Notes under the pieces: generated by a model
What the model saw: only the letters and a program-made list of their open reading frames with translations
Told to the model about the DNA's origin: nothing
The model's database searches: none
Part shown: positions 19,574 to 28,040 of the stretch, in pieces
Layout of the letters: the number at the start of each line of letters is the position of its first letter
How positions within the stretch are numbered: the first letter of the stretch is position 1
Program-made: the position numbers and the translations under genes
Assembly (NCBI RefSeq): GCF_013283835.1
Contig: NZ_CP054052.1
Span: 2,666,001-2,730,000, forward strand
Direction of reading: 5' to 3'
DNA length: 64,000 bases
Source of the DNA: Poseidonibacter lekithochrous
GTDB lineage: Bacteria > Campylobacterota > Campylobacteria > Campylobacterales > Arcobacteraceae

Positions 19574-22038
19574 CAGTCCAGTTAGTTTTAAAAGCTTTAG
19601 CTCGTTCAAAATCTTTTAGTTTTATTTTTATACTAAACTTTTGTCTTGCTATTGCTTCTCTTTCATACTTACAGTTTTTCAAAGGAAGTGTAGATAACTC
19701 ACTAGATGTAAAAGCAAAAAGCTTACTTGGAGCTGATTTAGTAATAAACTCTAGATTTCCAATAAATGAAAAACAAAAAGAACAAATACTAAGTAAACTA
19801 CCCCAAATAAAAAACTACAATGAAGGTATCTCAACAGTTAGTATGGTAGCCTCTTCTAAAAGAGCTAGACTTATGGAAGTAGTGAAAGTTGCGGATGGTT
19901 TTCCATATTATGGGGGATTAGTTTTCAAAGACAAATCAGCTTTTCCAAATCAAACAACAATTCCAAAAGATAATGAAGTATGGGTTTACCAAGAAGTATT
20001 AGACTTATTAGGATTACAAAAGAATCAAACTCTTAAAATAGGTCAACAAAACTTCATCGTCAAAAAAGTAATAGAATCAGACTCACAAAAAAATGTAAGC
20101 TTTAGTGGTTTTATGCCAAAAGTTTATATAAGTGAAGAAGGACTAGAAAAAACTGAACTTTTACAGTTTGGTTCAACAGCTAGATATAAACTAAACTATC
20201 AGTTTAAAGAGACTTTTTCAAATGATAAATTAGAAGAGTTAGAAAATTCTCTTGAAAAACAGTTTGATAGAACACTTAGGGTTTTATCTCCAAATGATGG
20301 AAGAGATAGACTTCTAAATACTCTGAATTTCTTAACAAACTTTTTATCATTAGTATCTCTAATCTCATTCTTTTTAGGATTAGTTGGGCTTATTTATCTA
20401 TACTCTGGATATTTACGAAAACATCAAAATGATATCAAAGTTTTAAATGACATAGGTGTTAGTAAAAAAAGCTTGATTTATACATATTTACTTCATCTTT
20501 TTGTATTGATTTCTATATCTACTATTATAGTATTTTCATTTATAGCTTTTAGTGCCAAGTTTTTAGCTCCACTACTTCAAAGTTATATTGATTTGGATTT
20601 TGACTTTACTCTTGATTATTTCTTTTTTGCAAAATCTGCTCTTGTACTTTTTGTATTGAGTATTAGTATTGGACTTCCTATGATTTTGCCAATGGTGCAA
20701 AGTGAAAAGAGAAGTTTTACTAAAACTATTTTGAGTTTCACTCCATTTATAGTGTTTTTACTTCTATTATCTCATGCAGTAACTCCTGCTAAATATATAG
20801 GGTTTTTCTTTGCTTTAGTAGTATTAGTTTTAATTATTGTGTTTTTTACTATTGGCTCATTTATATTAAAAAGATTTGATTTTACTGGACATTTTGATAA
20901 TCTATCTTTGTCTTTAGCTATCAAAAATATCACAAGACAAAAGAAAACATCACTTACTTTATTTACTGCTATTTTACTTTGTACTGCGTTTTTCAGTCTT
21001 ATTCCACAAGTGGGAACATCACTAGCAACTGCTTTGACTTCTAGCGTAGAAGATAGACCAAGATTCTTTGTAGTTGATGCAAAAGAAGAGCAAATACCAA
21101 GTCTTGAAAAACAAGTATCAAATCTTGGTGGAAAATTAGAAAATGTTACACCAATGATTCGAGCAAGAATCATAAAAATAAATGACAAAAAACAAAAAGC
21201 AAGTGCAAGTAATAACTCTAGAAATGCAGCAGTAAATTTATCTTATAGAACAAACTTAAAAGATACAGAGGAGTTATTAGAAGGTAGGGAATTTAGCGGA
21301 GTTTATGACTCAACTGATTTTTCAAAACCAATAGAGCTTAGTGTTGAAAAAAGATATGCAAATAGAAGAGGAATAAAACTAGGAGATAAAGTACTATTTG
21401 ATGTATTAGGGTTAGAGATTGAAACAAAAGTAGTGAATATCCGTACAGTTAAATGGACAGAGTTTACTCCTAACTTTTTCTTAGTTTTACAAAAAGGAGC
21501 TATTGATGATGCTCCAAAAACTATGCTTTCAACTATATCAACGGGTGATTATAATGCCTCACAACTGATGCTAAAACTAACAGATACTTTCCCATCACTT
21601 ACAATCATAGATGTAAAAAGCCTATTTGAATCATTTGCAGATGTAGTAAAAAGTGTGACTTCAATAACAGAAAAGATGAGTTTATACTCTATTGCTATTG
21701 GGCTTCTTATGAGTTTTATTATCATTCAATACCAAATGAATCTACAAAAAAACAATATTCTTAGACTTAAAATGATAGGAATAAACAATAAAACTATCAA
21801 AAATTCATTTTTAATAGAGTTTGGTCTTATTTCATTTTTGGCAAGTAGTTTAGGAATTATATTAGGAAGTGTAGCTTCTTATTTTATTAGTAGTTTGCTT
21901 TTTGAGTCATATTGGGATTTTAGAGCAGATATATTATTGCTTTATTTTTCACTTATTCCACTTCTTACTTTGGCAGTGGTTTGGGTATTTACTTCTAAAA
22001 TTATTCATCAAAAAGAAAATGTTCTTTTTGGGGAGTAA
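19567..22038 (+). CDS. ybbP: FtsX-family ABC permease, YbbP-like
   Basis: 823-residue permease with an N-terminal helix at about 14-34, a periplasmic domain (about 40-245), a central helix bundle (about 255-450), a second periplasmic domain and four C-terminal helices (about 690-815). This duplicated FtsX/MacB_PCD layout is that of YbbP (E. coli 804 residues). It probably extracts lipids or lipophilic compounds from the membrane outer leaflet using YbbA, with TesA as periplasmic partner; the substrate is not established. A strong palindromic terminator follows directly. Confidence 0.9.
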   Translation: MLAVQLVLKALARSKSFSFIFILNFCLAIASLSYLQFFKGSVDNSLDVKAKSLLGADLVINSRFPINEKQKEQILSKLPQIKNYNEGISTVSMVASSKRARLMEVVKVADGFPYYGGLVFKDKSAFPNQTTIPKDNEVWVYQEVLDLLGLQKNQTLKIGQQNFIVKKVIESDSQKNVSFSGFMPKVYISEEGLEKTELLQFGSTARYKLNYQFKETFSNDKLEELENSLEKQFDRTLRVLSPNDGRDRLLNTLNFLTNFLSLVSLISFFLGLVGLIYLYSGYLRKHQNDIKVLNDIGVSKKSLIYTYLLHLFVLISISTIIVFSFIAFSAKFLAPLLQSYIDLDFDFTLDYFFFAKSALVLFVLSISIGLPMILPMVQSEKRSFTKTILSFTPFIVFLLLLSHAVTPAKYIGFFFALVVLVLIIVFFTIGSFILKRFDFTGHFDNLSLSLAIKNITRQKKTSLTLFTAILLCTAFFSLIPQVGTSLATALTSSVEDRPRFFVVDAKEEQIPSLEKQVSNLGGKLENVTPMIRARIIKINDKKQKASASNNSRNAAVNLSYRTNLKDTEELLEGREFSGVYDSTDFSKPIELSVEKRYANRRGIKLGDKVLFDVLGLEIETKVVNIRTVKWTEFTPNFFLVLQKGAIDDAPKTMLSTISTGDYNASQLMLKLTDTFPSLTIIDVKSLFESFADVVKSVTSITEKMSLYSIAIGLLMSFIIIQYQMNLQKNNILRLKMIGINNKTIKNSFLIEFGLISFLASSLGIILGSVASYFISSLLFESYWDFRADILLLYFSLIPLLTLAVVWVFTSKIIHQKENVLFGE

Positions 22039-22042
22039 ATAA

Positions 22043-22074
22043 AAATCTCCACTTAAAATTTTAAGTGGAGATTT
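22043..22074. terminator. Perfect 32-base palindromic terminator
   Basis: Arms of 16 bases (AAATCTCCACTTAAAA at 22043-22058 and its exact complement at 22059-22074) with no spacer, forming a hairpin with T-rich edges. It sits between convergent ybbP and the nitrite/sulfite reductase gene and probably ends both transcripts. Confidence 0.85.
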
Positions 22075-22099
22075 CATCAAAATTCAAACAGATTAAAAT

Positions 22100-23674
22100 C
22101 TATTTTTTTAACTCAACAATATTCAAATACTCTTTGAAAGTGTTTTGTCCTAAATCGTCCATTTCATAAGATGCTATTAAATCATTTACGAAACCTACAA
22201 GTTTTGTAGCTTCTACTTTTACACCTGTTTTATGTGCAATTCTACTTCCATTTACACCGTGAAGTTGTCCACCTAAAATTACATCATAACCTTCTACTCT
22301 ATTTCCCTCTTCATCTCTTACTTTTGTACCTACAAAACCAATATCAGATATTTGAGGATGAGAACATGCATTACCACATCCTGAGATTGCCATAGTAATA
22401 TTCTCAGTGAAATTAGGATTATCTTTTTCTAATTTAGCAACAACTACTTTTGCATACTCTTTTGTTTCTGTAATACCAAACTTACAGAACTCTTTTCCTG
22501 TACATGATTGTAATCTAGCTCTAAAAGGACTAGGTTTATATGGATAACCTAAATCATCAATTTCATCAGCAAGGCTTTGAGCATCTTCAGTTTTCACACC
22601 ATAAATAATAAAGTTTTGAGTTGAAGTAAGAGCTACTCCACCTACATTATATTTTCTACAGATTTTACTAATAGATTCAAAATCTTCTCCAGCTACACGA
22701 CCTGAGTTAATTGCAAAACCAATAAAAGATTCCCCTATCTGTTTAGCTTCATGAATTCCAAAATGATTTCTATTTTCAAATGGTGTGATTTGTGGTTCTA
22801 TTAAACCTTCTTGTAAATCATAAGCTAATCTCTTTTCAATCTCAGCTACAAATACTTCTAAACCCCACTCATTTACTAGATGTCTAACTCTTGCTTTATT
22901 TCTATTATGTCTATTTCCATGGTCTCTAAAAATCTCAGCACAAACAACTGCTACTTCTCTTACTTGTTCTGGTTTTACATATTTATTAGCTCTATAAGCA
23001 ATTTGTTTTGATTTTGATAATCCACCTGCAAGTGTTAAATCAAATAATACTTCACCCTCTTCTGTTTTGAAAGCAGTAAAAGCAACATCTTGAATTTCAT
23101 GAGCTGCTGTGTGTCTACCACATCCTGAAATACCTACTTTATATTTTCTAGAGAAGTTACAAAACCTATCATCATTTTTATCAAAATATGAATCTAATTC
23201 TTTTACTAAATATGAAGCATCTAGTATCTCTTTTGGGTCAATTCCTGCAACTGGCGAAGTCATAATTGGTCTAGGACCATCACCTGATGCCATTCTTGAA
23301 GTTAGTCCAACAGAATCTAAAAGTTTGAAAATAGCTGGGATGTCTTTGATCTCTATATAATGAAATTGTATATTTTGTCTATTTGTAAAATCCACTAATC
23401 CTTGGGCATATTTTTGTCCAATTTGTGCTAATACATCTAATTGATCTAAAGTAATTTTTGCATCAACTATTTTGATTCTTTTCATAAAATATTTTTTTTC
23501 TTCTGTACCTTCACTATTAATATGAGGATACATTCCATACCATTTTAGTAGACTGATATGATCATCACTTAATGGTATTCCTTCTTGTGCTTCTTTAAAC
23601 ATATCTTCCACTACTTTTAGTGGATTTCTGGACGCTTTTAATTGCTCTAAAGCTGATAATTCTTTTTCTATCAT
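22100..23674 (-). CDS. nirA: Siroheme nitrite/sulfite reductase (NirA/CysI type)
   Basis: 524-residue assimilatory reductase with duplicated ferredoxin-like and siroheme domains, carrying out six-electron reduction of nitrite or sulfite. The [4Fe-4S]-siroheme ligands are C-x5-C in CTGKEFCKFG and C-x3-C in GCGNACSHPQISDIGFVG toward the C-terminus. The siroheme-binding RQNIQFHYIEIKD and SGCGRHTAAHEI segments are also present. Substrate choice cannot be settled by eye. The gene lies 32 bases downstream of a tiny membrane-peptide gene that ends the cbb3 operon, and the next terminator is after this gene, so it may be read from the ccoN promoter. Confidence 0.88.
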   Translation of the reverse strand: MIEKELSALEQLKASRNPLKVVEDMFKEAQEGIPLSDDHISLLKWYGMYPHINSEGTEEKKYFMKRIKIVDAKITLDQLDVLAQIGQKYAQGLVDFTNRQNIQFHYIEIKDIPAIFKLLDSVGLTSRMASGDGPRPIMTSPVAGIDPKEILDASYLVKELDSYFDKNDDRFCNFSRKYKVGISGCGRHTAAHEIQDVAFTAFKTEEGEVLFDLTLAGGLSKSKQIAYRANKYVKPEQVREVAVVCAEIFRDHGNRHNRNKARVRHLVNEWGLEVFVAEIEKRLAYDLQEGLIEPQITPFENRNHFGIHEAKQIGESFIGFAINSGRVAGEDFESISKICRKYNVGGVALTSTQNFIIYGVKTEDAQSLADEIDDLGYPYKPSPFRARLQSCTGKEFCKFGITETKEYAKVVVAKLEKDNPNFTENITMAISGCGNACSHPQISDIGFVGTKVRDEEGNRVEGYDVILGGQLHGVNGSRIAHKTGVKVEATKLVGFVNDLIASYEMDDLGQNTFKEYLNIVELKK

Positions 23675-23706
23675 ATTTTTATCCTATATAAATTCTTATA
23701 ATTTAA

Positions 23707-23799
23707 TTAACCAACAAACACTCTTGCTGAATCGAAGAAAGCGTAATAAGCAGTCATAACGGCTGATACTACAAGTAAAATACCTATAATTTTTTCCAT
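23707..23799 (-). CDS. 30-residue single-helix membrane peptide at the end of the cbb3 operon
   Basis: A short frame starting MEKIIGILLVVSAV and ending RVFVG, preceded by AGGGG at proper spacing. It holds one predicted transmembrane helix (residues 3-21) and little else. It lies 10 bases after the DUF4006 gene and 32 before nirA. Size and position suggest a small accessory subunit of the cbb3 oxidase, like CcoM of Pseudomonas stutzeri, but similarity to CcoM was not shown. It is too short for routine gene calling. Confidence 0.65.
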   Translation of the reverse strand: MEKIIGILLVVSAVMTAYYAFFDSARVFVG

Positions 23800-23809
23800 A
23801 TCTTACCCC

Positions 23810-24052
23810 TTATTTACCAGTACCAACAAGTTGGTACTGTTTATGGTTATCTGTGCTATTCATTTTTAATCCATTTAAATCTTGGTTGATTTTATAGAAA
23901 TTGTTAGCCTCTTTTTGTTGTACTAATACTGAATTGAATACTAAAACTGCTAATATTGTTAATAACAATACTGTAGCAATTAACATTCCAGTGATACCAT
24001 TAAGTTTAAAGATACCTCTTTCATTTTCGTTCATTTGTGTATTTCCAGCCAT
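23810..24052 (-). CDS. DUF4006 family membrane protein
   Basis: 80-residue protein with a cytoplasmic N-terminus, the segment RGIFKLNGITGMLIA leading into one transmembrane helix (about 22-44), and a polar C-terminal region. This pattern matches the DUF4006 family found beside ccoP in Campylobacterota. The start follows ccoP by one base. Function is unknown; the constant linkage to cbb3 oxidase suggests assembly or regulation. Confidence 0.75.
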   Translation of the reverse strand: MAGNTQMNENERGIFKLNGITGMLIATVLLLTILAVLVFNSVLVQQKEANNFYKINQDLNGLKMNSTDNHKQYQLVGTGK

Positions 24053-24053
24053 C

Positions 24054-24941
24054 TTACTCTCCTAAACTTCTAAGGTAAGAAGCTATTGCTTTCTGTTGAG
24101 TTTCATTAAGTCTTCCATCAAAGCTAGGCATTGAACCAATATTTGATTTTTTACCATCTTTTAAAACTGCAATAACTAAAGCATCATCGTATTCTCTAAT
24201 GTTTGGAGCAACGTAAGGCATACCTTTACCATCTACACCATGACATCCAGCACATACTGCGTATGCTGCAGGTTGTTCACCTTTGAATCCACCAGCTACA
24301 TATTCAGCAATTACATCAACATCAGGACCAAATGCCATTCCACCTGGCATACCACCTGGATATGCAGTTGTTAAGCTATTTGAACCATTATTAATTACAT
24401 GAACAACTTGTTCTTTTGCAATTCTTTTAGTTAAGTTTTGAGCTTTTCCTTCAATACCTTCAGCATCAACACCATGACAAGGTGAACACTGTACTAAGTA
24501 TGTAGATTGACCCATTGCTTCTAAAGTCTCTTGAGATGGATTTTGCCATTTTGACTCAAACTTTTGGTTATATTCAATAGTCTCTTCATTCCATTGTCCA
24601 ATTTGAGAGAACCCATTAATTGGATAACCAACAGTGAAGTACCAGAACATCCAAATGATTGAACCAATAAATGCTAATGCCCATCCAGTTGGAACAGGGT
24701 TTTTATATTCACCAATACCATCCCATCTTTCTTCTGCTAAATCACCACTAGCAGTATCATTTTTCATTTGATTAATATACTTTAACGCAACAAATACAGT
24801 AATTGTAATAATTGCAATTGCCCCTAGCATTGTTAAGCTATTAATATAATCATCGCCGATAAAAGCATCACCTGCCGCAAAGTAAGTTCCTGCCATTAAA
24901 GCGATGATAAGAATAATTCCACCTATAATCATAGATTTCAT
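24054..24941 (-). CDS. ccoP: cbb3-type cytochrome c oxidase subunit III (dihaem CcoP)
   Basis: 295-residue membrane-anchored dihaem cytochrome c. The two CxxCH sites are CSPCHG and CAGCHG, each followed by a distal Met (GGMPGGMAFG; GSMPSFDG). N-terminal helices lie at about residues 3-22, 34-53 and 84-104. The first helix is extra compared with the shorter N-terminus I recall for Helicobacter CcoP. No separate ccoQ lies between ccoO and ccoP (15-base gap), so the added N-terminal helix may take that place. It passes electrons to CcoO and CcoN. Confidence 0.93.
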   Translation of the reverse strand: MKSMIIGGIILIIALMAGTYFAAGDAFIGDDYINSLTMLGAIAIITITVFVALKYINQMKNDTASGDLAEERWDGIGEYKNPVPTGWALAFIGSIIWMFWYFTVGYPINGFSQIGQWNEETIEYNQKFESKWQNPSQETLEAMGQSTYLVQCSPCHGVDAEGIEGKAQNLTKRIAKEQVVHVINNGSNSLTTAYPGGMPGGMAFGPDVDVIAEYVAGGFKGEQPAAYAVCAGCHGVDGKGMPYVAPNIREYDDALVIAVLKDGKKSNIGSMPSFDGRLNETQQKAIASYLRSLGE

Positions 24942-24956
24942 ACTATTTTCTCCCTC

Positions 24957-25640
24957 TTACTTTAAAGAATTTAAATATGCAATTAATGCAACTATTTCAG
25001 GAATTTGACCTTTTGTAACAGCGTCTTTTACAGCTTGATTTTTCATATCAGCTGCAATTGCTGCAGCATCTGCTTTAGCATTTGCAATAGCTGAGTTATA
25101 CTCACCTAATTCAACGTCAACTTTTCCATCACCATTTAAATCTTGATCATATGGCGTAGCAAATACAGTTTTTACTGTGTATGCTTCTGCATACGCTGTA
25201 TCTAAGTCTGCTATATTCTCAAATTGGTGTGGGTAAGCTGGCATTACTGTTCCTGGAACAACAGAAGCTGGATCCATCATATGATTCTCATGCCAATCTG
25301 TAGTTCTGTAATTTCCAACTCTCCATAAATCTGGTCCAGTTCTTTTTGATCCCCATAAAAATGGTCTATCATAAGCATATTCACCAGATAATGAATACAT
25401 ACCATATCTATCAGTCTCTGATTTAAATGGTCTTACTAATTGCGAGTGACAAGCATTACAAGATTCTTTGATATATACTTGTCTACCAGCTAATTCAAGA
25501 ACAGAATAAGGTTTTGTACCTACTGTTGGTCTTGATTGTTTTGCGAAATCTGGAATTACTTCGATGATCCCTGCAAATGAAATAAATACGAATACTAATA
25601 CCGCAAAGAAAAACGGTCTTTGTTCAAACCAATGAAACAT
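24957..25640 (-). CDS. ccoO: cbb3-type cytochrome c oxidase subunit II (monohaem CcoO)
   Basis: 227-residue subunit with one N-terminal helix (about 8-28) and a periplasmic cytochrome c domain whose haem site is CNACHSQLVRPFKSETDRYG, a stretch typical of CcoO. The methionine ligand is probably in PGTVMPAYPHQF. It lies between ccoN and ccoP with gaps of 15 bases on each side, so the three form one transcript. Confidence 0.95.
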   Translation of the reverse strand: MFHWFEQRPFFFAVLVFVFISFAGIIEVIPDFAKQSRPTVGTKPYSVLELAGRQVYIKESCNACHSQLVRPFKSETDRYGMYSLSGEYAYDRPFLWGSKRTGPDLWRVGNYRTTDWHENHMMDPASVVPGTVMPAYPHQFENIADLDTAYAEAYTVKTVFATPYDQDLNGDGKVDVELGEYNSAIANAKADAAAIAADMKNQAVKDAVTKGQIPEIVALIAYLNSLK

Positions 25641-25655
25641 AATAATCCCTCCTTC

Positions 25656-27122
25656 TTACGCAGCTACTGGAGTTGCATTAACTGGTTCTTTGTCAAGTAC
25701 TCTACCACATTTAATAGTTTTGTAAATGTTGTATGCGAACATAAAGAATCCAACTAGATATAATAATCCACCAACAGCTCTAATAGTATAGTATGGTTTT
25801 AATACAATAACTGTATCAATAAATGAGTATACTAATGAACCATATTCATCGTAAGCTCTCCACATCATACCTTGAGTAATTCCTGCAATCCACATAGATG
25901 TAAAGTATAAAACGATACCTGTAGTTTGTAACCAGAATTGAGTATCCATTAATGATTTAGAGTATATTTCTCTTTTATACATTCTTGGAACCATATGGAA
26001 TAATGCAGCCATAATCATAAATACAACCCATCCAAGTACACCATCGTGAACGTGTCCAGGAATCCAATCTGTAAAGTGCGCAATAGCATTTACTGATTTA
26101 ATTGCTTGAATTGGTCCTTCAATAGTTGATAACATATAGAAAGTTGAAGCTAATACCATGAATTTAATTAATGTGTTTGTTTGTAATTGTTGCCACTCAC
26201 CTTTCATAGTTAAAAGCATATTAATAGCTGATCCCCATGATGGTAAAATTAATACAACTGACATTACAGAACCCATTGTTTGCATCCAGTCTGGTACTGT
26301 TGAGTAAATAAGGTGATGTCCACCTGCCCAAAGGTAAACGAATAACAATCCCCAGAATGCTAATATCGATAACTTGTATGAATAAACATTTTGTCCTGAT
26401 TCTTTTGGTAAAAAGTAGTAATTCAAAGCAATAATAGGCACAGTAAATACAAAGGCTACGGCATTATGACCGTACCACCACTGTACAATTGCGTCATTTG
26501 TTCCAGAATACATAGAAACAGAGTGAATCCATGAACCATAACCAGAAACTAAAGCAGTAGGAACTTCCATATTATTAAATAAATATAACATAGCAATTGC
26601 TAAGAATGTAGCAATGAAGTACCATAAAGAAATATATAATGTTCTCTCTCTTCTAATTCCGATTAAACCAAAAATTGAGATTCCCCATAAAACCCACCAA
26701 ACAACTACTAAAACATCTAATGGCCATTCTAGTTCAGCATATTCTTTCGAAGTTGTAATACCCATGAAAAGAGTAACTACAGCTAATATAATTGTAATAA
26801 AGTATAAAACAAAATGTAGTTTTGCAATTGCCATTAAAAATGGTGATTCTTTTAAAGAAACTTTTAAAACTCTCTGCGAGATATAATACCAACCCGCAAA
26901 AACCCCACTAAGTGTAAATCCAAATGTTACCCCATTTGTATGAATTGGTCTTAATCTACCGAAAGTACCATATTCACCAGCTAAATTACTAAGCTCTGGA
27001 AATGCCAACTGAAATGCTAATACAACACCCAAAGACATACCGATAATACCAAATAAAATAGCTACTACAGCAAAGGCTTTTGCAACTGAGTAATCATACT
27101 CAACGTGAACGCTCTTTTGCAT
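25656..27122 (-). CDS. ccoN: cbb3-type cytochrome c oxidase subunit I (CcoN)
   Basis: 488-residue catalytic subunit with about 12 transmembrane helices, binding haem b and the haem b3-CuB centre. Segments such as WWYGHNAVAFVFTVPIIA and GHHLIYSTVPDWMQ hold copper and haem histidines, and WIPGHVHDGVLGWVVFM carries further haem ligands. The start at 27122 (MQKSVHVEYDYS) is chosen for TTAGGAG 7 bases before it; the longer frame beginning at 27185 adds a non-homologous leader. It heads the cco operon and gives high-affinity oxygen respiration, as expected for a microaerophile. Confidence 0.95.
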   Translation of the reverse strand: MQKSVHVEYDYSVAKAFAVVAILFGIIGMSLGVVLAFQLAFPELSNLAGEYGTFGRLRPIHTNGVTFGFTLSGVFAGWYYISQRVLKVSLKESPFLMAIAKLHFVLYFITIILAVVTLFMGITTSKEYAELEWPLDVLVVVWWVLWGISIFGLIGIRRERTLYISLWYFIATFLAIAMLYLFNNMEVPTALVSGYGSWIHSVSMYSGTNDAIVQWWYGHNAVAFVFTVPIIALNYYFLPKESGQNVYSYKLSILAFWGLLFVYLWAGGHHLIYSTVPDWMQTMGSVMSVVLILPSWGSAINMLLTMKGEWQQLQTNTLIKFMVLASTFYMLSTIEGPIQAIKSVNAIAHFTDWIPGHVHDGVLGWVVFMIMAALFHMVPRMYKREIYSKSLMDTQFWLQTTGIVLYFTSMWIAGITQGMMWRAYDEYGSLVYSFIDTVIVLKPYYTIRAVGGLLYLVGFFMFAYNIYKTIKCGRVLDKEPVNATPVAA

Positions 27123-27277
27123 ATATTTTCTCCTAATAATTTTATATATACGTATAATTGTCAAATTGAAATAAACAAAAAACAATAGTCTAAATACAAA
27201 TAAACTTTTATTTGTTTTGTACTTTATATGCTTTTGGTGTCCATTTAGTGGTAGATTTTATTTTGGGAGGGGGAATG

Positions 27278-27307
27278 AGATAAGGGAGGAGTTCTCTTAT
27301 CTTTTTT
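27278..27307 (+). terminator. Plus-strand terminator with no annotated plus-strand gene upstream
   Basis: Stem AGATAAGGGA / TCTCTTATCT (one G-U pair) with a 5-base loop and a run of six T on the plus strand. Adjacent genes are all on the minus strand. A TATAAT on the plus strand at 27153-27158 could start a transcript of about 140 bases ending here, that is, a small RNA antisense to the ccoN leader. The orientation is unsuited to ending the toxin-antitoxin transcript. Confidence 0.5.
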
Positions 27308-27327
27308 GTGTATTTAAAAGTAAGTTT

Positions 27328-27657
27328 TTATTTCTTAATATCAATATGTTTTTTTAAAATATCTGTAAGTTCATCGTCACTTAAATTTTCTTTTTCAGTT
27401 TTTGAGTAAATTGATATTAAAACAATTTTATTTTCAATTTGTTTATAAATGATTATTCTAAAACCACCACTTTTACCTGTTGGTATTGATGAGTTTTTTA
27501 CTCTTTTTTTGAATAGATTAAAACCTAAATAAACACCTAAATCATTTTTTGTTTCAATTTCATCAACTGCTTGTTTTAAATCAGGTTTTAAAAGTTTGAA
27601 TTTTTTTGATAGTTTTTTAGCTTCTTTGAGAAAACTGTCACTATATTCAATAATCAC
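27328..27657 (-). CDS. RelE/ParE-family toxin
   Basis: 109-residue basic protein with the RelE/ParE fold pattern: YSDSFLKEAKKLSKKFKLL at the start, then SGGFRIIIYKQIENKIVLISIYSKTEKENL. The arginine in GGFRII and the YSKTEKENL end match YoeB/HigB/RelE-like ribosome-dependent mRNA interferases. It overlaps the upstream antitoxin by 4 bases, the normal coupling of such pairs. The antitoxin is transcribed first, which allows joint autoregulation. Confidence 0.82.
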   Translation of the reverse strand: MIIEYSDSFLKEAKKLSKKFKLLKPDLKQAVDEIETKNDLGVYLGFNLFKKRVKNSSIPTGKSGGFRIIIYKQIENKIVLISIYSKTEKENLSDDELTDILKKHIDIKK

Positions 27658-27935
27658 AATTCATCCCATAATTTATCAATAGAATTAGTTTTACCCTCTT
27701 CTACATCTTTTAATCCAGCATCAATAGATTTCAAAATCTTTTTTGCTTCTACTTCTTTTAGGGCTTCTTTCATAGCTTCATACTCATCTTTTGAGATAAT
27801 AACTGCTTCTACTTTGTTGTTTTTAAGTACAGCTAATTTATCTACTGTATTATCTTTGATTTGAGATAGATATGTACCAAATTTTTTTGCAAGTTCAGAT
27901 GATGATATAAGTTCATTTGTTGAATAAGTTACCAT
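27654..27935 (-). CDS. Phd/YefM-family antitoxin
   Basis: 93-residue protein whose N-terminal half follows the Phd/YefM pattern: SSSELAKKFGTYLSQI, KLAVLKNNKVEAVIISKDEYEAM, then an acidic helical tail EVEEGK..DKLWDEL that would cover the toxin active site. The N-terminal half normally binds the operon promoter. It has its own upstream A+T-rich stretch (27936-28040) between it and the ORF6N gene, a likely promoter and operator. Confidence 0.82.
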   Translation of the reverse strand: MVTYSTNELISSSELAKKFGTYLSQIKDNTVDKLAVLKNNKVEAVIISKDEYEAMKEALKEVEAKKILKSIDAGLKDVEEGKTNSIDKLWDEL

Positions 27936-28040
27936 ATATTTTCCTTATAATTATCCGTATAATTTTACTATTAATATTATAGCATAAAATTTAATCATAT
28001 ACTTTTTTCAATAATATAGATATTTTTATTTTTGATTAAT

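Noticed and set aside
22043-22074. Possible insertion-sequence end at the perfect palindrome
   Set aside because: No transposase or target duplication; position between convergent genes fits a terminator.
27123-27185. Longer start for ccoN
   Set aside because: The leader is unlike CcoN proteins and the ATG at 27122 has a good ribosome site.
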